DNA of 64,000 nt from Nonomuraea basaltis (GCF_005893125.1 NZ_VCJS01000028.1:1-64000); one strand, 5' to 3'; positions 8,138 to 17,168 are shown, counted from the first letter of the stretch. Numbers and translations: made by a program. Notes: generated by a model not told the origin, from the sequence alone.

Positions 8138-8644
8138 TCAGGTGTAGAGCGGATCGAGATCGACGGTCTCGCTCGGCGCGTTGTGCTCGCCGAGGATCCG
8201 CTTGCCTTCCTCGTCGTCCTGCACGGTCTCGCAGAAGAACTCGAAGCGGTTGCCGTCAGGGTCGGTGAAGTACACCCCGAAGCCCACCTTGTGGTCGGTC
8301 GTCTTCACCACCGGTACGCCCTTGCTGAGCAGCATGCCGTACAGGCGGCGCAACTCGTCCAGGTTGCCGTCGATCTCCAGGCCGTAGTGCTGGAGCCCGA
8401 TGCCACCGGGCCGGGCACCGTCCTCGGCGCGGATCAGCGCGATGTCGTGGTGCTTGAGCCCGTAGGAGAGGAAGACCCATTCCGGCCCCCGTGCGGTGAC
8501 CTCCATGCCGAGCACGTCCTCGTACCATTTCGCCGAGGTCTCGGGGTCGGCGACGAACAGCGACAGGTGGGTGCGCCGCACCCGTGGTTTCACCCCGGGT
8601 GCGGCGTCGGTCGTGGACTGCGATGCGTCGTTCTTGGCCGTCAA
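8138..8644 (-). CDS. VOC-superfamily protein, extradiol dioxygenase-like
   Basis: A single vicinal-oxygen-chelate domain with a short disordered leader. Paired beta-alpha modules are clear (RRTHLSLFVADPETSAKWYE and IGLQHYGLEIDGNLDELRRL). They place His, His and Glu (NRFEFFCE) where type I extradiol dioxygenases and glyoxalases bind metal, so it is likely a metalloenzyme. I prefer the TTG at 8644 because AAGGAGG lies at 8650–8656 and the upstream gene ends at 8655. A GTG at 8665 would give 175 aa but has poor ribosome-binding sequence and overlaps the preceding gene. In this operon it could open a dihydroxylated ring. Glyoxalase-like binding proteins are the alternative. Confidence 0.82.
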   Translation of the reverse strand: MTAKNDASQSTTDAAPGVKPRVRRTHLSLFVADPETSAKWYEDVLGMEVTARGPEWVFLSYGLKHHDIALIRAEDGARPGGIGLQHYGLEIDGNLDELRRLYGMLLSKGVPVVKTTDHKVGFGVYFTDPDGNRFEFFCETVQDDEEGKRILGEHNAPSETVDLDPLYT

Positions 8645-8654
8645 CGTTGCCTCC

Positions 8655-9677
8655 TTAGTGGGCACCGGGACCCGCGGCGACGGCCGGGGTCCATGCCACG
8701 TCGGTGATTTCGGGGAACTCGCGCCATTCCTTGGTCCAGGTCCGTCCGGCGTCGGTGGACCGCAGGAGGTGGCCGTACTTGGTGCCGGCGAAGACCGTCG
8801 ACGGGTCGGCCGGGTGGGTGCCGAACGCCCACACCGTGGAGTTGGCCGGAGTGTCGAGATCGGCCTCGGTCCAGGTCTGCGCGAGGTCGGTCGAGTAGAG
8901 GATCTTCGTCATCGTGCCGGGTGTGGCGTCGCCGATGCCGAGCAGCAGTTCGTCGGTACCGGGGATCGGCATCACCAGGCGGGTGTAGTAGATCCCGTAC
9001 TTCCGGCGGGTGTCCTGCCGGGTCCAGGTCCGGCCGTCGTCCTGGCTGACGAACAGCGCGTTGACGACCGCGACCACGATCGTCTTGGGCGGACCGGCGA
9101 GGACCACGATGCTGTGGATGTCGGAGTTGGTGACCCCGTCCGGCAGCGACGCGGGAGTGCCGTCAACGCGCTGCCAGGTGTAGCCCCGATCGCGCGTGCG
9201 CCACAGGCCGCCCTCTTCGACGCCGAACCACGCGCCCCCGCTGTCGACGTGATCCCACGTCACCGTGAGGATACGCGGGCGGTTGACGCCGGCGCAGAAC
9301 TCGGGGATCTCCGGGGGAAGCCGGTCCCAGCTCTTCCCGGCGTCGGTGGTGCGGAACACCGCCGCGCGGGAGGGCGCGCCGGTGCCGGCGAGTATGCGGT
9401 CGGGATCGTCGGGGTCGATGGCCAGCGACCAGATGTGCATGCCGTTCATCGGGGAGTCGACACGGTGCCAGGTCACGCCGGTGTCGTCGCTGCGGACCAG
9501 GCCGACGTCGGCCCCCGCGTAGATCACCTGTGGATCGGCGGGGTGGACGGCCAGGCACCGGACCACGGCGTCGAACTCCACCTCCTGCCCCGGCGGGATC
9601 CGGTACCAGCTTCTGCCGTCGTCCGCGCTGGACAGCACGCCCTGTCCCGCGGTTGCCACGAGAATCGTTCCTTCCAT
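8655..9677 (-). CDS. Seven-Asp-box beta-propeller protein, cytoplasmic
   Basis: A 340-aa protein with seven Asp-box (BNR) repeats at regular intervals: SSADDGRSW, RSDDTGVTW, RTTDAGKSW, RTRDRGYTW, SQDDGRTW, STDLAQTW and RSTDAGRTW, the sixth being degenerate. Between them are propeller strands with repeated 'HPADPxxIYAG/VFAG' turns. This implies a sialidase/sortilin-like beta-propeller. No signal peptide or membrane segment is present, which is unusual because such propellers are usually secreted. No sialidase catalytic set is evident. It sits between the SDR and VOC genes in a tight operon, so it probably serves the pathway as a scaffold, sensor or uncharacterised enzyme. Confidence 0.82.
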   Translation of the reverse strand: MEGTILVATAGQGVLSSADDGRSWYRIPPGQEVEFDAVVRCLAVHPADPQVIYAGADVGLVRSDDTGVTWHRVDSPMNGMHIWSLAIDPDDPDRILAGTGAPSRAAVFRTTDAGKSWDRLPPEIPEFCAGVNRPRILTVTWDHVDSGGAWFGVEEGGLWRTRDRGYTWQRVDGTPASLPDGVTNSDIHSIVVLAGPPKTIVVAVVNALFVSQDDGRTWTRQDTRRKYGIYYTRLVMPIPGTDELLLGIGDATPGTMTKILYSTDLAQTWTEADLDTPANSTVWAFGTHPADPSTVFAGTKYGHLLRSTDAGRTWTKEWREFPEITDVAWTPAVAAGPGAH

Positions 9678-9700
9678 GGCGATGCTCCTTGGTTGAGGGT

Positions 9701-10495
9701 TCAGAGGAAGATGCCGCGGGTGAGCCCGCCGTCGATGCCGAGCGATTCACCCGTGATGCCGCCGGCGTGCGGCGAGGCCAGGAAGCACAGTGTGCGGGCG
9801 ACTTCCTGCGCGGTCAGGACCCGGCGGATCGGCGTCCGATCGATGAAGTTCTGCTCGACTTGCTGCGGCGTGATGCCCTGTTTGGCGGCTTCCTTCTCAT
9901 ACAGTTCGTGAATGTGCTCGGTCTCCACCACCCCGGGGTGCACCGTGTTCACCGTGATCCCGGACGGGCCGAGCTGGTCCGACAGGGCCTTGGTCATGTG
10001 CACGATGGCAAGATTGCGCATGCCGGACAGGGCGTGGCTGGACCGGCCGGTCAGCCCGCCGATGTTGAGGATGCGCCCGTAGCCGAGTTTCCGCATGTGC
10101 GGCGCGGCCGCCTGCGCGCACCGGAAGTAGCCGACGACCTTGGTGTTCAGGTCGGTCAGCAGGAGATCGGGGTCGGCCTCGTCGACCGAGTTGCGCACCA
10201 GTCCCGACGGTGCGGCGGCGCCGTTGACGAGGATGTCGACGCGGCCCAGTTCGACGGCCGCCGCGTCCATCATCGCGCGCACCGATTCGGTGCTGGTGGT
10301 GTCGGCCACGAGAGGCACGACGCGTCCACCCAGCTCGGCCTCGATCTCCTTGGCGGTCTCCTCCAGGAGATGCCCGCGCCGGGCGGCGATCACCACCGAG
10401 ACGCCTTCCTTCACCAGCTCACGGGCCACGGCCCTGCCGATGCCGAGCGCGCCGCCGGTGACGACGGCGACCCGCCCGCGAAGCTCGAGATCCAC
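9701..10495 (-). CDS. SDR-family oxidoreductase with non-canonical active site
   Basis: A 264-aa Rossmann-fold protein with the cofactor motif VVTGGALGIGRAVA and the DILVNGAA segment of classical short-chain dehydrogenases. The usual catalytic Y-x3-K is not present: the aligned segment reads LSGMRNLAIVHMTKALSDQL, placing Ser and Asn at the Tyr and Lys positions. The normal Ser region reads NIGG. A subgroup of SDR proteins with this 'RN' variant exists, so it may use another mechanism or be non-enzymatic. The GTG at 10495 follows AGGAGGGG at a good distance and lies 26 bases after the ALDH gene. A dehydrogenase role is plausible but should not be assumed. Confidence 0.85.
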   Translation of the reverse strand: MDLELRGRVAVVTGGALGIGRAVARELVKEGVSVVIAARRGHLLEETAKEIEAELGGRVVPLVADTTSTESVRAMMDAAAVELGRVDILVNGAAAPSGLVRNSVDEADPDLLLTDLNTKVVGYFRCAQAAAPHMRKLGYGRILNIGGLTGRSSHALSGMRNLAIVHMTKALSDQLGPSGITVNTVHPGVVETEHIHELYEKEAAKQGITPQQVEQNFIDRTPIRRVLTAQEVARTLCFLASPHAGGITGESLGIDGGLTRGIFL

Positions 10496-10521
10496 GACGT
10501 TCCCCTCCTGGTTCGGTGTTC

Positions 10522-12033
10522 TCACGTGAGGTTCACCCACACGCTCTTGGTCTCGGTGTAGTGCTCGAGCACCTCGCGGCCCATCTCCCGTCCCCAGCCG
10601 GACTGCTTGTAGCCGCCGAAGGGGGAGCCCGGGTCGGTGAGGTTGTAACAGTTGACCCACACCGTCCCGGCCCTGATCGCCGCCGCGATGCGATGGGCCG
10701 TCTTCAGGTCCTGCGTCCACACCCCGGCGGAAAGGCCGTAGGGAGTGTCGTTGGCCTTGGCGACGAGGTCGTCGATGTCGTCCCACTCCATCGCGACCAG
10801 GACCGGGCCGAAGATCTCCTCGCGCACCACGCGCATCGAATGGTCGGTCTCGACGAAGATCGTCGGTTGCAGGAAGAAGCCGTCGCGGTGGTCCTCACCG
10901 AGCCCGTCCGGGCGTCCGCCGCCGGTGGCCAGCTTGCCGCCCTCCTGCCGGCCGGAGGCGATGTACTCCCCCACCCGAGCGAGGTGCCTCGCCGACACCA
11001 GCGGGCCCATCTCGGTGCCCGGATCGGTGCCGGGACCCACCACGATGCGGCCGGCGCGCTCGACCAGCGCGGCCATCACCTCGTCGTAGATGCGCTTGTG
11101 CACGTACAGGCGCGACCCCGCGGTGCAGGTCTGTCCCTGGTTGAAGAAGATCGCATCAGCGGCCGCCTCGGCGACCTGCGCGGGGTCGGCGTCCGGCAGG
11201 ACGATGTGCGGCGATTTCCCGCCCAGCTCCAGTGACACCTTCTTCAGGTTGCCCGTGGCGGCCCGTGCGACGAGCCGCCCGACCTCGGTGGACCCGGTGA
11301 AGGCGATCTTGTCGACACCCGCGTGGTCCGCGATCGCCGCGCCGGCCTCGGCGCCGGTGCCGGTGACCACGTTGACGACCCCGTCCGGGAAGCCCGCCTC
11401 CTGAATGAGCTCCGCCAGCCGCAGCGTGGACAGCGACGTCTCCTCGGCCGGCTTCAGCACCACGGTGTTTCCGGTCGCCAGGGCGGGGGCCAGCTTCCAG
11501 CAGGCCATCGACATGGGGAAGTTCCACGGGACGATCGCGCCGACCACGCCGACGGGCTCGTGCAGCGTGTAGTTGAGGATCTTCAGCCCGCCCCGGGGCG
11601 ACACCGGGACGGTGCTTCCTTCGAACTTGCTCGGCCACCCGGCGAAGTACCGGAACAGTTTCGCACTGGAGCCGACGTCCACGGCCCTGGCCACGTTGAC
11701 CGGCTTGCCGTTGTCGTGCGCCTCGATCAGCGCCAGCTCGTCGGCGTGCTCCTCGATCAGCTCCGCCAGGGTGTTGAGCAGCCGCCCGCGGTCCAGCGGG
11801 GAGATGTCCCTCCAGGCCGGCGACTCGAAGGCGGCGCGCGCCGCGCGGACGGCCCGGTCGACGTCCGCGCCGTCACCCCGCGCGATGGTGGTCAGCCTCC
11901 GGCCCGTCGCCGGGTCCACGGACTCCAAGGTCTCGCCGGTTAGGGATTCCACCCATTCGCCGCCGATGAGCATACGCTGCGGCCGGTTCACGAACCGTCG
12001 CACCGTCTGGGAGAGCGAAATTTCGGACGACAT
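10522..12033 (-). CDS. Aldehyde dehydrogenase, phenylacetaldehyde/betaine-aldehyde type
   Basis: A 503-aa NAD(P)-dependent aldehyde dehydrogenase. The substrate-channel segment VGAIVPWNFPMSMACWKLAP, catalytic Glu in LELGGKSPHIV and catalytic Cys in FFNQGQTCTAGSRLYVH are all intact. Length is standard. The ATG at 12033 follows GAGGA at a good distance and the upstream stop by eight bases; the frame is open further upstream into the decarboxylase gene. In context it should oxidise the aldehyde released by the copper amine oxidase or the ThDP decarboxylase to an arylacetic acid. Exact substrate is inference. Confidence 0.9.
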   Translation of the reverse strand: MSSEISLSQTVRRFVNRPQRMLIGGEWVESLTGETLESVDPATGRRLTTIARGDGADVDRAVRAARAAFESPAWRDISPLDRGRLLNTLAELIEEHADELALIEAHDNGKPVNVARAVDVGSSAKLFRYFAGWPSKFEGSTVPVSPRGGLKILNYTLHEPVGVVGAIVPWNFPMSMACWKLAPALATGNTVVLKPAEETSLSTLRLAELIQEAGFPDGVVNVVTGTGAEAGAAIADHAGVDKIAFTGSTEVGRLVARAATGNLKKVSLELGGKSPHIVLPDADPAQVAEAAADAIFFNQGQTCTAGSRLYVHKRIYDEVMAALVERAGRIVVGPGTDPGTEMGPLVSARHLARVGEYIASGRQEGGKLATGGGRPDGLGEDHRDGFFLQPTIFVETDHSMRVVREEIFGPVLVAMEWDDIDDLVAKANDTPYGLSAGVWTQDLKTAHRIAAAIRAGTVWVNCYNLTDPGSPFGGYKQSGWGREMGREVLEHYTETKSVWVNLT

Positions 12034-12041
12034 CGCGGTCC

Positions 12042-13619
12042 TCACATCGTCATCTGAATAAGGTGCGGGCCTCGCGCCCAGAGCGCGTCGGTGAACGCGA
12101 CGCACAGCTCACCGACGGTGGTGGCGTCGCTCGCCGGGACTCCGAAACCGCGCGCGAGCGACACCCAGTCGATCGCGGGCTCGCCGAGGCTGGTCAGCCG
12201 TGCGGCTTGGGGACCCGGTTCGGGGCTTCCGTGGCGGGCGAGCTCGGTGCGCAGGACGTTGTAGGCGTGGTTGGCGGCGATCAGCACGACGACGTCGGCC
12301 GACTCGCGCGCCATGGTCCACAGGGCCTGCGCGGTGTACAGGCCGCTGCCGTCGGACTGCAGGGCGATGACGGGACGCTCGGGTGCGGCGATGGCGGCGC
12401 CGAGCGCGGCCGGCAGTCCCTGGCCGATCGCGCCGCCGGTGTTGGTCAGGACGGTGTGGGGCACCGCTGCGGCCGATGCCGAGTAGAAGGGGTAGCCGCA
12501 GGTCCCGCCTTCGACCGAGACGATGGCGTTCTCCGGCAGCCAGTTCGCCAGGGCGGCGCCGACGGTCTGCCCGGTCAGCGCGGCACCGGGCGCAGGCTCG
12601 ACCGGCTGCTGCGCGCCGGCCGTGGGTCGATCCTCCGCGCCGACGAGTTCGGCCAGCGCTACCAGTGCCTGTTCGACGTCCTGGGCGACGTCCGCGAGCC
12701 GGTGCACCGTCCCCTGGGGTGCCAGGCGGCTGGGGATCCCTTCGTATCCGAAGTAGGCGACCGGTTCGGAGACCCCGGCCAGCACCACCACCGCGGCGTC
12801 CCGGAGCGCCGCTACCGCTCTCTCCGGGAAGTACGGCAGGCGGTCGATCGGGGGCAGCCCGCCGCCCCGCTCGGCTCTGGCGGGAAACGTCTCGCTGTAG
12901 AGACGGGCTCCGGTGGCGGCCGCGATCCGGCCTGCGGCGGACTGGCCCCGGCGGCTCAGGCCCGCGCCGCCCAGGAGGAGAACGCCCCGGGAGCCGGCGG
13001 CCCGCAACCGGTGGGCGGCCTGCTCCACGTCCTCCCCGCCGACGCCGGGCCGGGGGGCGGCACAGGGGCTCTCCTCCAGCGGCGGCTCCTGCGCGGTCAG
13101 CTGCTGGAGATCGGCGGGCACGACCAGCGTCGACACGCCCAGGCGTTCATGCGCGTCGTCGATCGCCCGCCGCGTCACCGAGGCGACCGAGGCGCGATCA
13201 TCGATCTCGTGGTGCGCTCCGACGGTGCCCGCGAGGGCCGCGATGTCGGAGGTCAAGGGCGCGTCGAAGGCCAGGTGCCAGCTCGCGTGATCACCCACGA
13301 CGTTGACGACCGGGCTGTGCGCGCGGCGCGCGTTGTGCAGGTTCGCCAGGCCGTTCGCGAGCCCTGGCCCGAGGTGCAGCAGGGTCAGCGCGGCTCGCCG
13401 GGCGATCCGGGCGTATCCGTCGGCGGCGCCCGTGCACACGTTTTCGTGCAGCCCGAGCACCGCCCGCAGCCCCGGTGTGCGGTCGAGCGCGGTGACGAGC
13501 GGCATCTCGGTGGTTCCTGGATTGGCGAAGCACACCGACACACCACGACCGGCGGCCGTCTCCAGGAGGACTTGCGCTCCGGTGAGTTCCTCGTGCGCGA
13601 TGTGGCGGTCGGTCTTCAC
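12042..13619 (-). CDS. Thiamine diphosphate-dependent enzyme (acetolactate synthase/benzoylformate decarboxylase-like)
   Basis: A 525-aa ThDP enzyme with three domains: N-terminal PYR domain with the cofactor-activating Glu (LGLHENVCTGAADGYAR), a central domain about residues 190–330, and the C-terminal PP domain with a GDG-like motif (LQSDGSGLYTAQALWTMARE) ending near AANHAYNVL. It resembles the IlvX/benzoylformate decarboxylase group more than true IlvB, and no IlvN-type small subunit is adjacent. The start is GTG, with a GTGA overlap with the amine oxidase stop. In this pathway it could decarboxylate an aromatic 2-oxo acid to the aldehyde used by the adjacent ALDH. Confidence 0.85.
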   Translation of the reverse strand: MKTDRHIAHEELTGAQVLLETAAGRGVSVCFANPGTTEMPLVTALDRTPGLRAVLGLHENVCTGAADGYARIARRAALTLLHLGPGLANGLANLHNARRAHSPVVNVVGDHASWHLAFDAPLTSDIAALAGTVGAHHEIDDRASVASVTRRAIDDAHERLGVSTLVVPADLQQLTAQEPPLEESPCAAPRPGVGGEDVEQAAHRLRAAGSRGVLLLGGAGLSRRGQSAAGRIAAATGARLYSETFPARAERGGGLPPIDRLPYFPERAVAALRDAAVVVLAGVSEPVAYFGYEGIPSRLAPQGTVHRLADVAQDVEQALVALAELVGAEDRPTAGAQQPVEPAPGAALTGQTVGAALANWLPENAIVSVEGGTCGYPFYSASAAAVPHTVLTNTGGAIGQGLPAALGAAIAAPERPVIALQSDGSGLYTAQALWTMARESADVVVLIAANHAYNVLRTELARHGSPEPGPQAARLTSLGEPAIDWVSLARGFGVPASDATTVGELCVAFTDALWARGPHLIQMTM

Positions 13620-15547
13620 TGATCGTCCTGTTCCGGCACGTGGTGACAGTGCGCCGTGTCATGGCCTACCGGCGGCGGAACGTCCAGCGAGGGGTTGCGG
13701 TCGAAGAACCCGGCGGGCTTGAGGGTGAAGCCGACGTACTCGCATGGCATGATCGGCCAGTCTTCCGGGCGGGGCAGGTGGGAGGTGCCGAACGTGTGCC
13801 ACAGCACGACGTCGGTGTTCGCGAGGTCTCGCTCCTGCTTGACCCACTCCCCGATCCCGTCCCCGGGATGCTGGTTCGGGTAGTCGCCGGCGGGGTGCAG
13901 CTCGTCGGGGCTGTAGCGGGTCACCCACAGGTGTGCCCGGGCGAACTCCGCGCGGCGGGCCAGGTCGCTCTCCGGGGCCGCGAGCAGCGTGGGGCCGGCG
14001 AAGGGCACCAGCTTGTACGCCACCGGCTGCCCGAGACGGTTCCGCACCTCGGGGTTGACGACCTTCCAGGTGCGGGCCGCGAGAGGATCGCACATGCGCC
14101 GCCCGTCCCGCTCGTTCTCGATCAAGGTCTGCCGGGCCACGATCGCGTTGCCGTGAGGATTGTCCGGCCCGACCGGGAGGCCGACGGCGTCGACCTCGAC
14201 GACGGAGTTCCGCGGGCCGTCGACCTCCATGTCCAGACGCATGTTGAACAGGTGCTGGTGGTTGGGCGCGTCCAGCTGCGGCGCGACAAGGGTTCCGTAT
14301 CCGGGAACCTCCCCCGGGGCGATCGCGCGTGTCTGAACGATGCCGGTCAGCTTCGCTTCGAACTGGATCGTTCCGTCGAGGTAGAAGTACCAGAAGAAGC
14401 CGTACTCGTAGTTGCCGATCGTGTGGATGGCCGACACGACCATCCGGCGGGAGCGCCTGACCTCCGCCCGCTCGACATAACGGAAGTCCCAGTGCTTCCA
14501 GAGGATGCCGTAGTCCTCCTCGTGCAGGCAGATGGCGTTGGGGACGGTGTGCGGGCCGCCGGACTCGTCGGCGAGCACCGCGTCGAGGTAACGGATCTCG
14601 CCCAGGCAGTCACATCCGAGGCTGAGCGACCCGACGGTCTTGCCCAGGTTGTACTCGCCGGCGTCGAAGACGTTCCGGAAGTAGAAGTCGTCGCTGGTGT
14701 CGCCGTAGGGCACGACCATCTCGCCGATGCTCGCCCGGTGCAGGATCGACCTGCGCCGATCACCGTCCTGGTAGGAGACGTCGCTGATGACCAGGCCTTC
14801 CACGGTGTCGATGTGCGCGTGCAGCCGCCAGCGCTGCCACTCGATCACGTTGCCCGACACCGTGAACGACGGGCCCTCAGGCTGGACGATCTCGATGGGA
14901 CGAAGGTCGTCGCGCAGCGGGCCGACGCTGTCGACGTCGTAGTTGCCGCTCTCGGGCGGCAACGGAATGGGCTCTCCTTCGAGGATCGCGGCGACGGAGC
15001 GGGCGTCACAGTCGATCACGAACACGAGGTTCCCCACAGGACGCGCGTAGCCGTTGTCCTCCTTGAAGCGCCGGACGTAGGCGCTGGCCCGGATGACGCG
15101 GCGCCGGGCGTCCACGCCCTCGACCGGCAGGGTGCCCGTCGACCAGGGGTCGAGCTGCAGCAGGGACAGGTCGTCGACCCCGTGGCGGGCGAGCGCGGCG
15201 ATCGAGGCGCCGTCGTTCTTCACGATGTCCTCGAGGGCGAGGATCTCCTCGATCATGATCGGCGGCTGCACTCCCGGCACGTGCCGCCAGGAGGTCACGA
15301 CGTTCCGCGCGAGATCTACGCGCGCTTCGTGGGTGGCGCCGGCATCGCGGTCGTAGGCGACCAGAAACGCCGACCGCGCGACAGGGCGCGACGGATCGTG
15401 GCTCCGCACCACATCCTTGTCCGGAGGGTCCAGCCGCACCAGGGGAAACCTCAGCGACTCGAGATCCGGCCGGCTGGTACGCACGGCGTGCACGGCCCGT
15501 TCGATCTCCTCGGCGGTCAACGGATCGTACGGGTGCGATGTCGTCAT
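13616..15547 (-). CDS. Copper amine oxidase (tyramine/phenethylamine oxidase type)
   Basis: A 643-aa copper/topaquinone amine oxidase that converts primary amines to aldehydes, ammonia and hydrogen peroxide. The Tyr that becomes topaquinone lies in IGNYEYGFFWYF near residue 379. Copper ligands are the HQH pair near residue 430 (DAPNHQHLFNMRLD) and a third His near residue 583 (WHTFGTSHLPRPEDWP). The catalytic Asp lies in IRYLDAVLADESGG. Positions and length agree closely with the Arthrobacter phenylethylamine oxidase, recalled from memory. No signal peptide is seen, so it is probably cytoplasmic. The ATG at 15547 has a GGAGG upstream and follows the permease by 59 bases. Aromatic monoamines are the most likely substrates. 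Confidence 0.93.
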   Translation of the reverse strand: MTTSHPYDPLTAEEIERAVHAVRTSRPDLESLRFPLVRLDPPDKDVVRSHDPSRPVARSAFLVAYDRDAGATHEARVDLARNVVTSWRHVPGVQPPIMIEEILALEDIVKNDGASIAALARHGVDDLSLLQLDPWSTGTLPVEGVDARRRVIRASAYVRRFKEDNGYARPVGNLVFVIDCDARSVAAILEGEPIPLPPESGNYDVDSVGPLRDDLRPIEIVQPEGPSFTVSGNVIEWQRWRLHAHIDTVEGLVISDVSYQDGDRRRSILHRASIGEMVVPYGDTSDDFYFRNVFDAGEYNLGKTVGSLSLGCDCLGEIRYLDAVLADESGGPHTVPNAICLHEEDYGILWKHWDFRYVERAEVRRSRRMVVSAIHTIGNYEYGFFWYFYLDGTIQFEAKLTGIVQTRAIAPGEVPGYGTLVAPQLDAPNHQHLFNMRLDMEVDGPRNSVVEVDAVGLPVGPDNPHGNAIVARQTLIENERDGRRMCDPLAARTWKVVNPEVRNRLGQPVAYKLVPFAGPTLLAAPESDLARRAEFARAHLWVTRYSPDELHPAGDYPNQHPGDGIGEWVKQERDLANTDVVLWHTFGTSHLPRPEDWPIMPCEYVGFTLKPAGFFDRNPSLDVPPPVGHDTAHCHHVPEQDDQ

Positions 15548-15606
15548 GGCCGGCGCCTCCAGAGTGTCGTGGCGAACGTGCGATGTCCTCAGTGGCTCCG
15601 GCACCG

Positions 15607-17082
15607 TCAATCTCCTGCCGGAGCGGCCTGGGCGACGCTCGCCTCCGTCTCGACCGGCCCTGCCGGCCGGCGCAGCGCGACGTACGACCAGAGCGTGCCG
15701 AGAGCGATCCACACGAGCAGAGCCCACGGGATGGTGTCCGTCGGGCTCGCCGCCTGGTAGAAGGCGCCGAACACCGCACCCGCCGCGACCGTCACCCCGG
15801 CGGCGGCGGCGACCAGCAGCTTGCCGCGGCTGACCTGGCCCCACAGGCCCCTGACACCTGCCGCACTCACCACGAGGTACATCAGGGCCAGGCCCGTCCC
15901 GCCGAAGCCCGCCATCCAGCCGAACATCGGAGCCCACTGCGGTTGGAGAACACCCGGCTCGCCGGTCGAACGAGAGAAGAGTCCGTCACCCATCACGACC
16001 ACCACGATCGCGCCGATCGAGACGACGCCGAGCAGCACGGCGGCACGTGCCGGCGTCCGGTACCGGTTGTGTACGACGGCGAGGGCCTTCGGAAGCCGCC
16101 CCTCGCGGGCCATCGAGAACATCCCGCGGGTCACGGCGACGCCGACTCCGATCGCGACCGCGAGGATGTCGAGGATGACCAGAACCGAAACGAAGTCGCC
16201 GAACAAGGGGGAGCCGAACTCGTCGCCCGACGCCAGAGCCTGGAGTGGGAAGACGCTGTTCTTCCATGCCTCCGCATCGAGGCCGAACCCGACAGCCTGG
16301 GAGTACGCGGTCACCACGTAGAACGCTCCGGCGACGATGAGCGAGAGCAGGACCGCCCGTGGAATGTGCCGCTTGGGGTTTGCGGTCTCCTCGGCGAGGT
16401 TGGCGGCGGACTCGAACCCGATGAACATGTTGATGCCGTAGAGCACGCCGTACAGAAGGTCGAGACCGCCCACGGCGAGCGGGTTGAAGGGGGTGGCGGA
16501 CAGGCTGTCCCCGCCCTGCCCGCCGGCGAGGATGATGCGCAGCGAGAAGGCGAACACGACCGCCATCGAGATCAGCGCGAGGGCGAGCTGCGAGCGAATC
16601 GAGATCTGCACGCCGATGACGAGCACGGCTATGACGATCGCCACGTATCCGAGCGACAGCGGCCACCACGGCACGTCGACCGACAGGACGTTGTGAAGGA
16701 GATCCTGCGTGAGCCCGCCGAGCAGGAGGAAGGTCGCGGCCGCGAGGACCAGCATCGCGCCGTAGTAGAGCCAGCCGCCGACGAGGCCGAGCCGGGGCCC
16801 GGCACTCCGAGTGACGTAGTCGTAGAGCGAGCCGCACTGATGGATCCGCTTGGCGTACTGGGAGATGATCCACCCCACCCCGGCGACGCCGACGGCGGCG
16901 ATCAGGATGGCGGCGGGAGCCGCGACGCCGGCGCCACGGCCGGTCGCCGACAAGCCGACGACCAGGGGCAGGAGAGCCGCGATCGAGAAAACGGGGCCCA
17001 TGAATCCGATCGACTGGGTGAGCACGCCGAGCAGGGAAAGGCGACCCCGCGCGAGCTCGGTGTTGTCAGGGGTTGGCGTCAT
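15607..17082 (-). CDS. APC-family amino acid/amine permease
   Basis: A 491-aa integral membrane transporter with about 12 hydrophobic segments. The APC signature near the first helix (GVLTQSIGFMGPVFSIAALL) and helix-6 region (LLYGVLYGINMFIGFESAAN) are visible, followed by the conserved loop ETANPKRHIPRAVL. The ATG at 17082 is preceded by AAGGAG at a normal distance; the open frame further upstream is leader DNA. It is the first gene of the catabolic operon, so it probably imports the aromatic amine or amino acid degraded by the enzymes that follow. The CGAT-type repeats 58–86 bases upstream are the likely regulatory site. Confidence 0.88.
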   Translation of the reverse strand: MTPTPDNTELARGRLSLLGVLTQSIGFMGPVFSIAALLPLVVGLSATGRGAGVAAPAAILIAAVGVAGVGWIISQYAKRIHQCGSLYDYVTRSAGPRLGLVGGWLYYGAMLVLAAATFLLLGGLTQDLLHNVLSVDVPWWPLSLGYVAIVIAVLVIGVQISIRSQLALALISMAVVFAFSLRIILAGGQGGDSLSATPFNPLAVGGLDLLYGVLYGINMFIGFESAANLAEETANPKRHIPRAVLLSLIVAGAFYVVTAYSQAVGFGLDAEAWKNSVFPLQALASGDEFGSPLFGDFVSVLVILDILAVAIGVGVAVTRGMFSMAREGRLPKALAVVHNRYRTPARAAVLLGVVSIGAIVVVVMGDGLFSRSTGEPGVLQPQWAPMFGWMAGFGGTGLALMYLVVSAAGVRGLWGQVSRGKLLVAAAAGVTVAAGAVFGAFYQAASPTDTIPWALLVWIALGTLWSYVALRRPAGPVETEASVAQAAPAGD

Positions 17083-17139
17083 CCGAAGCAGCTCCTTGGG
17101 TCGTGCGTCTTCACGCGAAGGATGAGTCCCCGTAGAGTC

Positions 17140-17168
17140 CGATAATCGTGCAGCAAGTTCGATTAATG
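17140..17168. promoter_or_regulatory. Paired CGAT-type half-sites upstream of the permease operon, candidate IclR operator
   Basis: CGATAATCG (17140–17148, palindromic) and CGATTAATG (17160–17168) start exactly 20 bases apart. Related motifs with the same 20-base spacing occur before the ALDH/iclR pair at 20291–20336. They lie 58–86 bases upstream of the permease start. A shared regulator, most simply the IclR protein at 20422, is inferred. The remainder of the gap to 17340 shows nothing recognisable. Confidence 0.45.

Noticed and set aside
12063..15760. Very long open frames on the plus strand opposite the decarboxylase and amine oxidase genes
   Set aside because: They are antisense to genes with full catalytic motifs. 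Their composition (Arg, Gly, Val, Asp-rich with no domain) is what GC-rich third positions produce on the opposite strand.
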